Shown: positions 47,047-57,643, counted from the first letter of the stretch. The stretch is 64,000 nucleotides of DNA from Lutibacter citreus (GCF_003260195.1 NZ_QEIH01000013.1:1-64000); one strand, 5' to 3'. Translations and numbers: made by a program. Notes: generated by a model from the letters alone, not told the origin.

Positions 47047-50000
47047 GATTGTATATTTTGTAATGTCCCCAAGGAACTGTTGTTTAATATGATAGGGTTA
47101 TCTAACTCACTTTCTTTACAGTCATATAATGTACCTTCATCGTAAATAGAATTAAGTTCTTTTAATTGTATAATAAGAGCTGCTAATGCCGAGCTATATA
47201 AATTCTTTACAGATTCATCTAAAGACTCATTGCAATAGATTTCTTTAAGTGTTTTATATGCTTCAATCCATTTAGAATATACTTCTTGAAAGCGTATCAT
47301 ATCCTCTTGTCCAACCCAACAAATTTTCATTAATACGTGAGCTGGTGCTTCTTGTCTAATTATTTGTTCTGCATATTTTCTGAAGTGCCTATTTCTAAAA
47401 CGTGCTAACCAACCAGGCAATACCATTGTTACTTTAAATGAATATGGATCATTGTTTACTTCTAAATTACAATCATCATTTAAACAGACAGATAATAATT
47501 CATTATCTGGAAATAATGGGCGTAATAATAGATGTTCAATACAATAAAAATTTTCTAATCGTGTATTTATTGCTTGGTACAATTTTGAGATATAGTCATT
47601 TGCATCTTTTTTAGAATTAAAATTCTTTATCAATTGTACTATTCGTTTTCCATTCTTATTTATAAAATGAATACGATTATTTGCTGTATTTGAAACTCGA
47701 TAAGAACTACTATTATTTATAAGTAGGTGTGCTAATTCCCAACGCTCTTCTAAAGTTAAAGAATTGTTATTAAAAAGCTTAAATTGTAATATACCTATCT
47801 CTGTTTCATATTTCCAGGTTGTTTTAGGCTGTATATCAACAATATTTTTTAAATAAGTATTATTAATACCTAATAACCCAGCAATGCGGTTTTCATAACC
47901 TCCACGTTCTCCTATTCCCCATTCATGTAATAGATTTATTGATTTTTCTTGACAATAATTAATCCCTAAACCTCTGCCATAACTACGTTTTGGGTATTGG
48001 CTTAAGAAATTTTGTTTATCTGTTATTAGTTCTTCTTCTTGAATCGCTAATTCTGCTAGTCCTTGTGCATTTTGCTGCATGGTAAACATCATAAAACTAT
48101 AGTCATTAAATGATTCTCCAAAACGAGCTAAAAGATGATCTAATACTCTATTTCTACGGTTATAAAAAAGCTTTTTATCTTCATAAACAGATCTTCTTTC
48201 TTTTTTTTCTGAAGGAGATAAAACCTCTTTAAATGTTTTTGCATATACTTCTTCACTAAAGTCTTTTGCTTCAATTCCAGATATTTCTTTCAAATACTGT
48301 GGAAAATATGTTTCCTCAATTGGATTGATATCAAATAGATCTTTAGCTTTATAAAGTTGATTAAAAAAATCAGCTAACATTTGATCAAAATGCTGTAAAT
48401 ATGCTTTTAATTGTTTTGCTTGTGCTTTACGCAGTTCAGTTGCCTTATTAGACAATTGTCCTTTACCAATTCCATACGTTTCAGGAAAGTCATCTTGAAT
48501 AGTAAAATATTTATCAAGTTGATAATGTGTTCCTTTTTGTTTTGGAAAATCTTTATCATGCCCTTCTAATTTAAAGGTGTCATTTTCCGTTTTTAAATAA
48601 TATATACCTTGTTCAATTTCTAGTCCGTTTTTATCAGGAATAAGAAATGGTATTCCATCTCTAAAGAGTAATAATTTTGATTTTTGTAAGTTAAAAACTG
48701 GTTTCTGTTTACCATTAAGTTGTATGCACCATGGTTCACTTTTAGCATTTTCTATTGGGTTATCTAATTCATTATAAGCAGTTAACATTAAATTATTCAC
48801 TGCTTTCACCCCTTCAACACCCATTAAATCTGCAATTATATCTGACGCATGAATACATGTTGGAAGTTGGGTGTTTTCTATTTCTTTATCAATTAAAAAA
48901 CCATGCTCTAATTGTGGTCCTGAGAAAATTTCTTTAGGATTAAACCCTTTATCTAACATCTGATTTAAAGTATAAAAACGAATAGGAGGATTTAAAATAA
49001 AATCTATAGTTTGCTGTATTTTAGCCAATACTTCTTCTGCATCAGCAGTTGTCTCTAATTCAATATCAGCACAAATTCCTATTTCAATATCAGATACAAT
49101 ATCAATACATAACCAATCTTCAGTAAAATTTCTATTGTTATTTAATCTTTCTTTTATTTTAATAAGTGTAATATCAAAAGCTTCTTTTTTACCCAAAAAA
49201 GTTTCTATAACATCAATTATTGGATCACTTTTTTCAAAATGAATTTTTAATTCAGTAAGCTCCGTATTATCTTGAGGTACTACAGTAAATGTGTGTGTTT
49301 GTAATGGGTTTACCTTTTGTTTCACAGTAATTTTCACAACCTCATCTACTATTTTTACGGTTTTTCCTGTAATTTTACCAAGCGTGTTTATGTCTTTTAA
49401 CAGAAAAGCTTTTTCATCTGTCCAAGCATTAAATTCGGGAACAATTTTTACTTCAATAAACTGATCGTCTTTTGACCAAGAATACAGTGTACTAACTTTA
49501 TTTAATTCTCCATATTCTATATTGTCACTAAATTCTACAATTACTTTATTCAAACCACGTATAGGTAGTTTGGATAGTGAATTATTATATTTGTCTTTAT
49601 TTTTTAGACTAAGTTTATCTTCTTTCACATTAAGATAAATAGGAATTTCATTAGTTAAAGGTTTATAATACCCTAAATCATCTTTAATTTCTTGGTGATG
49701 TATTATCCAAGCATTATTTACCCCTTCAATGTCTATAAATAATTTTCTATAATCTAAGTTGGTTAAAGCCGCATTGGTTAATATTTCTCTTGCTGAGAAA
49801 AAAGTACCATTATTAATATTCCCATTTTCATCTGATAATAAATCTTGAATATCAAAATTTGTACGATATCCTAATTCACTAATAGCATAAGCTAATACCT
49901 CTAAAATTGTAATTCCTGGGTCGTGCGTATTATAATCCGTCCATAATTTATGAGAAAGTGTTTCTATATATTTTAAACCTTCAGCTCTAAGAAAAGAAAA

Positions 50001-50054
50001 ATCTTGCGATGGTTTTAAAATCCTATTTTTTTTTATGTGGTATTCCGTTTTCAT
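47043..50054 (-). CDS. eCIS baseplate protein (Afp12-like)
   Basis: The roughly 1000-aa protein has, near its N-terminus, THDPGITILEVLAYAISELGYRTNFD, the diagnostic stretch of Afp12/gp6-like baseplate wedge proteins. A C-terminal region follows with FYCIEHLLLRPLFPDN and PAHVLMKICWV. I place the start at the ATG at 50054, which overlaps the stop of the upstream gene as ATGA; an ATG at 50063 is possible. It forms part of the baseplate ring with the Afp11-like protein. Confidence 0.85.
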   Translation of the reverse strand: MKTEYHIKKNRILKPSQDFSFLRAEGLKYIETLSHKLWTDYNTHDPGITILEVLAYAISELGYRTNFDIQDLLSDENGNINNGTFFSAREILTNAALTNLDYRKLFIDIEGVNNAWIIHHQEIKDDLGYYKPLTNEIPIYLNVKEDKLSLKNKDKYNNSLSKLPIRGLNKVIVEFSDNIEYGELNKVSTLYSWSKDDQFIEVKIVPEFNAWTDEKAFLLKDINTLGKITGKTVKIVDEVVKITVKQKVNPLQTHTFTVVPQDNTELTELKIHFEKSDPIIDVIETFLGKKEAFDITLIKIKERLNNNRNFTEDWLCIDIVSDIEIGICADIELETTADAEEVLAKIQQTIDFILNPPIRFYTLNQMLDKGFNPKEIFSGPQLEHGFLIDKEIENTQLPTCIHASDIIADLMGVEGVKAVNNLMLTAYNELDNPIENAKSEPWCIQLNGKQKPVFNLQKSKLLLFRDGIPFLIPDKNGLEIEQGIYYLKTENDTFKLEGHDKDFPKQKGTHYQLDKYFTIQDDFPETYGIGKGQLSNKATELRKAQAKQLKAYLQHFDQMLADFFNQLYKAKDLFDINPIEETYFPQYLKEISGIEAKDFSEEVYAKTFKEVLSPSEKKERRSVYEDKKLFYNRRNRVLDHLLARFGESFNDYSFMMFTMQQNAQGLAELAIQEEELITDKQNFLSQYPKRSYGRGLGINYCQEKSINLLHEWGIGERGGYENRIAGLLGINNTYLKNIVDIQPKTTWKYETEIGILQFKLFNNNSLTLEERWELAHLLINNSSSYRVSNTANNRIHFINKNGKRIVQLIKNFNSKKDANDYISKLYQAINTRLENFYCIEHLLLRPLFPDNELLSVCLNDDCNLEVNNDPYSFKVTMVLPGWLARFRNRHFRKYAEQIIRQEAPAHVLMKICWVGQEDMIRFQEVYSKWIEAYKTLKEIYCNESLDESVKNLYSSALAALIIQLKELNSIYDEGTLYDCKESELDNPIILNNSSLGTLQNIQS

Positions 50055-53000
50055 GAGCAACAAGGTTTGTTAGTTAATATGAGGTGTTCATGTGGAATAA
50101 ATAGACTGTAAGGAGTATTAGGAATAATTTTATTCACTACTATTTTACTTTTGCTTAAATCTATATTTTCAGAATTTTTTTTAAGCGTATGATGTTTTAC
50201 TACAAAATCTGAGATATAATCTACAAATAATTGTTTTTCAATCAATTGTATGAGCTCTGATTTTTCAATTTCCGATTGAAAAGTAACTTCCTCAGTATTG
50301 TTATAAGCCCAAGGACTCAAATACGTATTAATTACATCTTGCAACTGTTGTTTGTAAATAATTTCATCTCCTCCTGGTATTTCTCTATATGTTACTTGAA
50401 ATTGTAATTCTAACTTTTCAAGTTCAGGTGTTTTTACATTAATACGAACATGTGGTGATGCTTTTTTCTCTAGAAACATTTTTATTCGAGACATTGTACC
50501 TAAGTCTACCAAAGGTTTCCAAATAATATTTGTTTCTTTTCCTTTGGCTTTTGCCACGGGAATTATAGTAACATAACCTGCTCCTGTATTGGCTATTTCA
50601 CCTATATTCTCACTTTCTCTTTTATCATATCTAAAATGATTTAAGCATTTCACTCGGAATACTTCAGGAAAATTATCCAAAATCAACTTTTCATAATCCC
50701 AAATGGTAATGGCTCTGTCTTTATGTCTTAATCGCTCACTAACTCTTTGATAAAAAAGAGCATCTGTCTCTTTAATTTTCCCTCCAAAAGATGTGTAAGG
50801 TTGAGAAATTGACTTTATCTCATTTTTTGGTTTATATAATTTAGAAATGGTTTCTGCTTCAGTATTTTCAGTAAATAGAAGTCCTGAATTTTCAAAATCA
50901 AAAAGTGTTGCTTTTAAAGCTTGAGCGTGAACTCCAAGAATATCACAAACTGCATCAAGAGCATTGTTATTTTTGTTTGGAGCAACAATTTTTATCCAAA
51001 ACACGTTAGAAAAAAATTGTGTTTGTTCACTTAATTCAATTGTTTCGGGAACTGTAAATTGCACAATTCCTGACTGGGTTAAATTATTAGTTCCTTCAAT
51101 CAAGTTTCCTTTTTCAAAAGATTGCCATATATTTTTATTTAGATACTGCCATTCTAAGTTTATTGTATTTTGCCTAGGATTTGCCGTACCTTCTGCTACT
51201 TGAATTAAGAGATTAATAGCATTTCCCGGAAGTGTATTTTTAAGTCCAATATAAAAAACTCCTTTATCTTCTATATCCGGAAGAATTGTTTTGGTTAAAG
51301 TTGTTAATTCTTTATAACCACTTGGATAAAGGTGATAGCTAGAAAAAGAGTTTCCGCTAGACCCTATTATTGTTCCTATTTTTATGGTGTCTTCAACTTC
51401 ATACCAAAAAGTAATATTATTTACTGTTGGAATGTACGGAAGTGTTGTTTTATCTGATGCCGCTGTTATATAATTTTCTAAATATTTTTCATTACCATAG
51501 TTTGCTAAATTCTGTAAACTTATTTTTACAAAGCCTTCACTATCTTTTTCAGTTAATGGTAAATTTTCAGAAAAACTGAACGATGTTTTACTGAGATTTC
51601 TAAAAAAATATAATGAGTTCCAACTTCCTTGACTTCCAGAAACTTCTGAACTCCAATTTCCTTGTTTTAAAAACTTTAAATCGGTATTTTCAGGTAAAAA
51701 CCAATCGTTTTTATCAGTTTCAATATTTAGAAGCCCTATTGCTCCATTTTTTTGAAAAAACTCATTACAAGAAAAAACCATTCCATTTCCAGTTCTTGGA
51801 ACAGCTCCAAAAGGTTGAAAAGATTTTGTATGATCTACTTCTCCTACATCAGAAAATAAACGGAATTGTTTGTAATCCGCTACATTTACTTTAATGGTAA
51901 TAGTTTCAAAAGAGGTTTCATGTAATTTACCTTCTTTTGTATTTATTTTTAATACAGGAAAAGGTGTATTTAGTTTTGCTCCTTCGTGTAATTCTGAATT
52001 AAATGGAATAATAGCTTTTTCATCTGTAGTAATTATAAACTGTATTGCATTGGGATTTCCAGTAACATCTTCTGGAGTTAATTGTATCCATTCTTTTGCT
52101 CCTGTTAGATAAAAATTATAATGGTTTTTATCTATTTGAGCCATCCCATTAAAGGTTAGCGTTATTGTTCTTAAACCACCACGTAAAAACAATAATGGAC
52201 TGGCTATTGCAAGCCCTAATTCCTTCGATTTTTTTACCTTAGGGAAGGCTTTAAAATTATCTCCTGAAGCATTTTTATCTGTTAAATCTTCAAAATAATA
52301 AGTAGTATTATTTCCTATTGCAGCTCCATACAGATTTAAAATTTTTGCATGATTTATAGCTGTATCTCCTGTAGATTTATAATATTTATTTTTTCCTACT
52401 TTATCTTTTCCTGCTATAAATACACTGTTTTTATCCACCAAAAATGGAATTTGGTTTTTATTCGGTTCAATACATAAATGAACATAATCCGGTTTAGCAG
52501 TCTCAGAAGAAAGATGCAATATTTTTTTATAATAGAAATCTAAATGACGTTTTGTAAAATGATTAAGATCTTCTTGAGCAATTCCAAAGAGTTTTAAAAA
52601 AGCTAAAAACAAAGCATACTGAGGTGTATGAGATGCATAAGAATTTAGGTTTTCTTGTAATTGAATACTACTTTTTTTCTTCCAATCATTTAGTAAGCCA
52701 AATAAATTTTGAATTTTCTTGTTAAATAAATGATGTTGTAATGTAAAACGCACATCGTCTATATCTGCTTCTTTTGTAGGTGTTTCCAATCTTTCAACTA
52801 TCATTTCTAATAATGATTTTATTGTTGGAACAGTTGCTTTTAAATATTCTTTAAATTGTATTTCATTTGAAATATGTTCTATTTTATCTTCAATATTTTT
52901 AAAAGTATTTTCAATATTTTTAAAGAAATCAACTATTATTTTTCTTCTAATAGTAGCATCTGGTTCAAAAAGTAATGTCCTTTTTTTTAACTTTAAATCT

Positions 53001-53269
53001 GTTAAATATTGATTAGTATCTAAAATTGAGATTTGTGCCAATACAGCTGTAGATTCCCATTGAAAAAAAGAACTCCAATTTCCTAGTAATACATTATTAG
53101 GATTATAATAATTAAGATGTTCTGATAATGTATTTGTAGCTATAATGAAGTCTTCAATAGTACGTTCATCAACTTTTATATAATCAGTTTTTAGAGCATG
53201 GAGTATCCGAGAAGTTTGTGTACTTCCAGCAGAATTATGAGTTGCTATGTCTGGTTGGCAATTTGACAT
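50051..53269 (-). CDS. eCIS baseplate protein (Afp11-like, gp6/J family)
   Basis: The 1072-aa protein has a helical N-terminal third, a beta-rich middle, and a C-terminal baseplate-J-like domain (RLRHKDRAITIWDYEKLILDNFPEVFRVKC, GAGYVTIIPVAK, HVRINVKTPELEKLELQFQV). These match Afp11-type wedge subunits that dimerise around the spike hub and trigger sheath contraction. It starts 6 nt after gp25, completing the baseplate set. Confidence 0.85.
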   Translation of the reverse strand: MSNCQPDIATHNSAGSTQTSRILHALKTDYIKVDERTIEDFIIATNTLSEHLNYYNPNNVLLGNWSSFFQWESTAVLAQISILDTNQYLTDLKLKKRTLLFEPDATIRRKIIVDFFKNIENTFKNIEDKIEHISNEIQFKEYLKATVPTIKSLLEMIVERLETPTKEADIDDVRFTLQHHLFNKKIQNLFGLLNDWKKKSSIQLQENLNSYASHTPQYALFLAFLKLFGIAQEDLNHFTKRHLDFYYKKILHLSSETAKPDYVHLCIEPNKNQIPFLVDKNSVFIAGKDKVGKNKYYKSTGDTAINHAKILNLYGAAIGNNTTYYFEDLTDKNASGDNFKAFPKVKKSKELGLAIASPLLFLRGGLRTITLTFNGMAQIDKNHYNFYLTGAKEWIQLTPEDVTGNPNAIQFIITTDEKAIIPFNSELHEGAKLNTPFPVLKINTKEGKLHETSFETITIKVNVADYKQFRLFSDVGEVDHTKSFQPFGAVPRTGNGMVFSCNEFFQKNGAIGLLNIETDKNDWFLPENTDLKFLKQGNWSSEVSGSQGSWNSLYFFRNLSKTSFSFSENLPLTEKDSEGFVKISLQNLANYGNEKYLENYITAASDKTTLPYIPTVNNITFWYEVEDTIKIGTIIGSSGNSFSSYHLYPSGYKELTTLTKTILPDIEDKGVFYIGLKNTLPGNAINLLIQVAEGTANPRQNTINLEWQYLNKNIWQSFEKGNLIEGTNNLTQSGIVQFTVPETIELSEQTQFFSNVFWIKIVAPNKNNNALDAVCDILGVHAQALKATLFDFENSGLLFTENTEAETISKLYKPKNEIKSISQPYTSFGGKIKETDALFYQRVSERLRHKDRAITIWDYEKLILDNFPEVFRVKCLNHFRYDKRESENIGEIANTGAGYVTIIPVAKAKGKETNIIWKPLVDLGTMSRIKMFLEKKASPHVRINVKTPELEKLELQFQVTYREIPGGDEIIYKQQLQDVINTYLSPWAYNNTEEVTFQSEIEKSELIQLIEKQLFVDYISDFVVKHHTLKKNSENIDLSKSKIVVNKIIPNTPYSLFIPHEHLILTNKPCCS

Positions 53270-53274
53270 GTTTT

Positions 53275-53691
53275 TTATTTTTTAATATATGTTCCTTCTT
53301 TTATATAGAAAGGATAAACATAGTTTAGTCTTGAATTTGTAGCTCTAATAGTATAATGTATTTGTATGTTAATCATTCCTTCAATCATTTTATTTGGATT
53401 CGTAAAAAAAATATCATCTAATATAATTCTAGGCTCATGCATTGTAATAGCCTTTTCAATAATTCTTTTTACTTTGGTTAAAAATGTTACCGTTATAGTT
53501 TCAAAAGACATGGTGTTAATTTCACAACCATAATCTGACCTTAATACGCGCTCACCTAAATTGGTGGTTAATAGTATATGTAAACTTTGTTGAATATCTT
53601 CTGCATCATTAACCATCTCTACAGATTTTTCACTAAGGTTAAATGTTGGTGGAAAACTCCATCCTGTTCCTAAAAAATGTTCTTTTTTCAT
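53275..53691 (-). CDS. gp25-like baseplate wedge protein (Afp9-like)
   Basis: The 138-aa protein fits the GPW/gp25 family: GTGWSFPPTF, a central IQQSLHILLTTNLGERVLRSDYG, and a C-terminal MINIQIHYTIRATNS strand. In phages and eCIS it joins the baseplate to the first sheath ring. A 122-nt gap separates it from the PAAR gene upstream. That gap holds only very short frames. Confidence 0.9.
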   Translation of the reverse strand: MKKEHFLGTGWSFPPTFNLSEKSVEMVNDAEDIQQSLHILLTTNLGERVLRSDYGCEINTMSFETITVTFLTKVKRIIEKAITMHEPRIILDDIFFTNPNKMIEGMINIQIHYTIRATNSRLNYVYPFYIKEGTYIKK

Positions 53692-53813
53692 ATGTCTATT
53701 TTATAATTTTTAAAGGTCATACTTCAACTCCGTTCTGTACAAGCAGGTTTTTCGCTACTTGTATTTTGTTTGGTCATAAACTTTTCAACATTCTAGTCTC
53801 ATGTTTTTTTAAT

Positions 53814-54107
53814 TTACCCTCCTATTAATACTGTTGCACAGCCAATAACTATAGTGCCACCATGCGCTGTACTATCTCCCATTCTTGCAGCAGGTTTTCC
53901 CCCAATAAGTACTGTACTTGACCCTGCTATTATTGTGTCTGGCGGTCCACTACAGGTGCACATATCTCCAACTACTGCAGCAGGTTGCCCACCAATAAGC
54001 ACTGTTACGTTACCTCCTGGTAATATGGGTCCACCCACATGAGGAGCTCCACCTGGATTTAACATCGGGCAAACGTGCATGTCATTTAATCTTGCTGCTA
54101 ATCCCAT
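53814..54107 (-). CDS. PAAR-repeat spike tip (Afp10-like)
   Basis: The 97-aa protein is made of PAAR repeats (VTVLIGGQPAAVVGDMCTC, STVLIGGKPAARMGDSTAHG) with conserved His and Cys residues (H12, C14, and the CTC pair) suited to binding a metal at the tip of a beta-helical spike. It caps the VgrG-like protein encoded 1 nt upstream and would pierce the target membrane. No C-terminal toxin extension is present. Confidence 0.93.
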   Translation of the reverse strand: MGLAARLNDMHVCPMLNPGGAPHVGGPILPGGNVTVLIGGQPAAVVGDMCTCSGPPDTIIAGSSTVLIGGKPAARMGDSTAHGGTIVIGCATVLIGG

Positions 54108-54108
54108 A

Positions 54109-55782
54109 TTAATTTAGTTGTATTAATGATCCTGATATTTCCATAACTCCTGATGCTTTTATAGTGTTTTGAATACCTTCAATAGTTATATTTCCTGATG
54201 CCTTTAGATTAATATCACTGGCACTTTCTAACGTTATACCATTTTGATTCATTATTAGTTTATTTCCGTTTTCGTCTTCTAAAACAAATCCTTTTTCATT
54301 ATCACTTATTAAAAGTTTATTTCCATTATCAGTACTTATTTCTACCGATTTGTCTTCATCATTTATAAGGATTTTTGTGTTTTCTTTTGATACAAACCCT
54401 TGTACATAATTGTCTTCCGTTATAGGTAATGGTGGTGGATTGGCACTACTATATAGTTTTCCAAGAATAACAGGAGTATCTGGATTATTATTGAAACAAC
54501 CTATTATAACTTCATCATCTATTTCAGGAATAAAAAATCCCCCACGTTCATTTCCTGCTTGAATAGAAGAAAGTCGTGCCCAAACACCTTCGTCATTTTC
54601 TGGTAAGGTTGAAGGGATTCTAACTTTAATTCTAAATTCATTTTCGGGGTCATCAACAATTTGTGTAACAACTCCTATTTGTAATCCATTAACATTATTG
54701 GTTTGGCCTATACGTTGAGCAGTATTTGTGCTAGATGAACTAATATTTTCCGCAAAAGAGTTATTGTTTTCTAAACCAAAATTATATGATGTATCCCAAC
54801 ACCCGTTTTCTATAATATGATGCTCTACGCTAATTAATAATGGTTTTCCATCAATTTTAGAGTTTACTTTTTCAGTTTGTAAATATTCACCACATTTAGT
54901 GCTAATATTACCATAGGTTTTTAGTTTTCCTTTAATGCTGACTAAAGAGTGTTTTGCAGCCCTTGCTTTTGCCATTTGTTCAATGGTTTCCTTTTTATAG
55001 CTAATAGTTCCCATTTCTAAAACTTCAGTTCCAGATGTATTTGTTGCTTCTGTTGGACTAGTTACTGTTATTGTTCTTTGATCTTTAGGATTCCAATATC
55101 TTAGCTCTACATTACCAACAATTTCTTCTTCTTTTGCTTCAAATTCAAATACATTAGTACCGTTCTTGGCAACATATTTTATAGTTTTTTCGGGCTCAAT
55201 ACTATTATAAATGTTATACTCTCCTTCACGCATATTGGTCATAAAGCCCAAACTATCCATATATCCAACAATATAATCCCAAGCGGATGTCCCTGGGTTT
55301 TTAGTAACAATTTCTTCTCCGTAAGTCTCTAAATCAACTGATCCATTTTTAGTTACATTTACTTTCTGTAAAAAACGATTCATTTTAGTTTCAAAATTCT
55401 CATTAGCCACCTGTTCTAATTCAGCAATTAGGTTTATACTAGTATCTTTACAATCTAATTTAATTTCAAAACCAACTTCTGGATATACATTTTTTTCTAA
55501 TCTGAATATCATCCCTTTAAATATGGTTTTCATTCCTTCATTAGAACTTATTTTTATTTCTATAAGTTTATTTATTTCTAAACTGACTTTTTCTAAATAT
55601 TGCTTTCCTGAACCAATATCTGGGTTAGCTTCAATAAATCGAAGTTTAGCAGAAGGAATTTTATTTAATTCATAATGAATTTCTACCTTTTTAAGATAAG
55701 TATGTAACTCTGTTAGAACTCCATCTATATGAATTTCTATTTGAAGCACTTTGTATTTTGGTATGTATGGCGTTATACTCAT
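54109..55782 (-). CDS. VgrG-like spike protein (Afp8-like)
   Basis: The 557-aa protein has gp27-like hub domains in the N-terminal two-thirds, an OB-fold (about residues 365-450, VVTQIVDDPENEFRIKVRIP and FIPEIDDEVIIGCFNNNPD, VILGKLYSS), and a repetitive beta-helix tail (KLLISDNEKGFVLEDENGNKLIM). It forms the trimeric central spike under the tube and carries the PAAR tip. It starts 3 nt after the LysM gene. Confidence 0.92.
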   Translation of the reverse strand: MSITPYIPKYKVLQIEIHIDGVLTELHTYLKKVEIHYELNKIPSAKLRFIEANPDIGSGKQYLEKVSLEINKLIEIKISSNEGMKTIFKGMIFRLEKNVYPEVGFEIKLDCKDTSINLIAELEQVANENFETKMNRFLQKVNVTKNGSVDLETYGEEIVTKNPGTSAWDYIVGYMDSLGFMTNMREGEYNIYNSIEPEKTIKYVAKNGTNVFEFEAKEEEIVGNVELRYWNPKDQRTITVTSPTEATNTSGTEVLEMGTISYKKETIEQMAKARAAKHSLVSIKGKLKTYGNISTKCGEYLQTEKVNSKIDGKPLLISVEHHIIENGCWDTSYNFGLENNNSFAENISSSSTNTAQRIGQTNNVNGLQIGVVTQIVDDPENEFRIKVRIPSTLPENDEGVWARLSSIQAGNERGGFFIPEIDDEVIIGCFNNNPDTPVILGKLYSSANPPPLPITEDNYVQGFVSKENTKILINDEDKSVEISTDNGNKLLISDNEKGFVLEDENGNKLIMNQNGITLESASDINLKASGNITIEGIQNTIKASGVMEISGSLIQLN

Positions 55783-55785
55783 TTT

Positions 55786-56547
55786 TTATTTTAATGGTGG
55801 TAAAATTATGTTTTGACCTGCAGATAGTCTCTTAAAAGTCAGTAAATTATTAGCTTTCGCAACATCAATATAATATTGATTTTCGTTATATGTTTTTTCT
55901 GCTAAGAGTGTTAGTTTATTATGCTGCTCAATTATTCTTTGATGCGTAACATCTGGAGATTGTTGATTTTGTTCCGCTTGCATTTCTTCATAAGATTGAG
56001 TTCCTTTAAACTTACATGTTGCCGTAGCTCTAATTGGTCTTCCATCTTTTCTAAACATTTTATATTGAACAGTTATACTTGTAAGCCTACACTCTAAGAG
56101 ATAACCGCCCCATATTAAACGTAGATATCTAGTTTGGTGTTTATCTCCGTTATATCCTGATACTAATTTTTTAAATTCTTCTAATTCTTCTTCAATAGTT
56201 GCAGCTTCTTCAAAAGGGTTTCCTATTGCTGGTTTTAATACATCAATTAAACTTTCTCCTAAAGGAAGTTTTGTTACTTTTCCGTCTTTAATTTTTGCTG
56301 GAGGTATTACTCCTGAGCTATCAAAAATAAAATCAAAACTTACTTCCTCACTTCCAATTTTATTAAACTGTAAACTCTGATTAGAAGTACCTATAGCTTG
56401 TCCTTCACAGAATTCTACATTTTTATTTATAGTATAACTCTCAGGGTTTACCTGAACAAAAATGGTTTTCAATGGTAGATTAAATCCATCATCTGCATAG
56501 ACTTCTATCCGCATTTTATCTATTATTCCTAAGGCTCCTCCAATCAT
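55786..56547 (-). CDS. LysM-containing hub adaptor (Afp7-like)
   Basis: The 253-aa protein ends with a LysM-like segment (YIDVAKANNLLTFKRLSAGQNIILPP) after a tube-fold N-terminal part (SYTINKNVEFCEGQAIG, EEVSFDFIFDSSG). In Afp/PVC systems the equivalent joins the spike hub to the tube and baseplate. Its start overlaps the stop of the small Afp6-like gene as ATGA. Confidence 0.9.
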   Translation of the reverse strand: MIGGALGIIDKMRIEVYADDGFNLPLKTIFVQVNPESYTINKNVEFCEGQAIGTSNQSLQFNKIGSEEVSFDFIFDSSGVIPPAKIKDGKVTKLPLGESLIDVLKPAIGNPFEEAATIEEELEEFKKLVSGYNGDKHQTRYLRLIWGGYLLECRLTSITVQYKMFRKDGRPIRATATCKFKGTQSYEEMQAEQNQQSPDVTHQRIIEQHNKLTLLAEKTYNENQYYIDVAKANNLLTFKRLSAGQNIILPPLK

Positions 56548-56717
56548 CTCTCTTGCTTTTCTTTAAGTATTTCTAATATATTTCGAGTACAAGTTTTTAT
56601 AATTTCAGCTTTAAGCTCTTTTATGTTATTAACAGAATTAGCAGTTGTTTTATATTGCTGTTTCTGTGAATCGTTTACTTGTATTTTAATATGTAATTCT
56701 TTAATTTCTATTGGCAT
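56544..56717 (-). CDS. Small Afp6-like protein (DUF5908 type), 57 aa
   Basis: ATG at 56717 opens a 57-codon frame, too short for most gene callers: MPIEIKELHIKIQV, then a lysine- and asparagine-rich helical tail ending RNILEILKEKQER. The MPIEIxELxIxxxV start is typical of the small protein encoded between the tube and LysM genes of eCIS clusters. It overlaps the LysM gene by 4 nt (ATGA). Its structural role is unclear. Confidence 0.85.
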   Translation of the reverse strand: MPIEIKELHIKIQVNDSQKQQYKTTANSVNNIKELKAEIIKTCTRNILEILKEKQER

Positions 56718-56728
56718 GATATTGTTTT

Positions 56729-57181
56729 TTACGGCAATGGTAATTCTTTAAAGAATTGATATTTTAAAGTAAATGTTTCTATAACTAATGAATTCTCTTC
56801 AGCATTAAAATCCGAAACTTGTAAACCAACGGGTATAGCTTGTGAAACGTACCAAACTTTTACAGGGTCATGTTTTTCATTAAGTAAAGAAATGACAAGA
56901 TTAGCTGGGTGATAAACAAAATTTTGTATTGCATTATCTACCCATAGTTTTAACCCTGATAGTTCTTCAGTTAATCCTCTTTTAAGTACTAAATTTTCAT
57001 AAGTACTTCTTTTAGGAAGATTAATTTTAAACTTATTCTGACCTCCTTCAGAGATCGTCTCCATCTCTACCGTTGACCTTAAACCTCCCACACTTTGAAA
57101 TTTAGTATCTATACTTAATTGTGGTAGGAGTTCAAAAATAACAGAGAAATGAAAACCGCTTAATGGCATCTTATCTGGCAT
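56729..57181 (-). CDS. Tube protein 2 (Afp5-like)
   Basis: The 150-aa protein of the T4 gp19-like tube family has FHFSVIFELL, FQSVGGL, LPKRSTYENLVLKRGLT and LVIETFTLKYQFF. In eCIS the second tube gene usually encodes the ring that starts the tube at the baseplate rather than the bulk polymer. It follows tube protein 1 by 3 nt. Confidence 0.9.
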   Translation of the reverse strand: MPDKMPLSGFHFSVIFELLPQLSIDTKFQSVGGLRSTVEMETISEGGQNKFKINLPKRSTYENLVLKRGLTEELSGLKLWVDNAIQNFVYHPANLVISLLNEKHDPVKVWYVSQAIPVGLQVSDFNAEENSLVIETFTLKYQFFKELPLP

Positions 57182-57184
57182 ATT

Positions 57185-57616
57185 CTATACGTGTTCTTGA
57201 GTAACTCCATGGTTCGCAATTACTGCTTCTGTAATAGCAATTGCATTTTCCTCCGATTTTAAATCTGTGAATTTTAAAGATGTAATAAAACAGTCTTTAA
57301 CTTTCCATACAATTACTGGCTCATGTACTTCATTTAAGAGTGATACAGTAATGTCTCTTTTTTCTACAGTATTTAAAGCAACTGTATTATACCATTGATA
57401 AAATTCATCATCATTATGAAATACACCTCTTTTAAGTGTTAAATCACTTAATTTATGCATTCCTGGCATTTTTTTCTTAAAGTACTCTGGACTTGAGCCC
57501 TCTCTATATTCTAAGATTTCTAATTCTTTATTTAATCCCGAAACTTCTTGAAATCCTATTTGAGTACCTCCCCATTCTACACTGAAATGGAACTTTGGTA
57601 ATGGAAAATCTGGCAT
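57185..57616 (-). CDS. Major inner tube protein (Afp1-like)
   Basis: The 143-aa gp19-like tube protein has LPKFHFSVEWGGTQIGFQEVSGL, MPGMHKLSDLTLKRGVF and VWKVKDCFITSLKFTDLKSEENAIAI split across the molecule, all diagnostic of the family. It polymerises as hexamer rings to make the tube through which cargo is carried. It directly follows the sheath gene. Confidence 0.93.
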   Translation of the reverse strand: MPDFPLPKFHFSVEWGGTQIGFQEVSGLNKELEILEYREGSSPEYFKKKMPGMHKLSDLTLKRGVFHNDDEFYQWYNTVALNTVEKRDITVSLLNEVHEPVIVWKVKDCFITSLKFTDLKSEENAIAITEAVIANHGVTQEHV

Positions 57617-57643
57617 AATTTTATTTTTTTATAGTTAATTTTT

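Noticed and set aside
53724-53777. 17-aa frame between the gp25 and PAAR genes (MTKQNTSSEKPACTERS)
   Set aside because: Too short and without a recognised family; could be a coupling peptide but not supportable as a gene.
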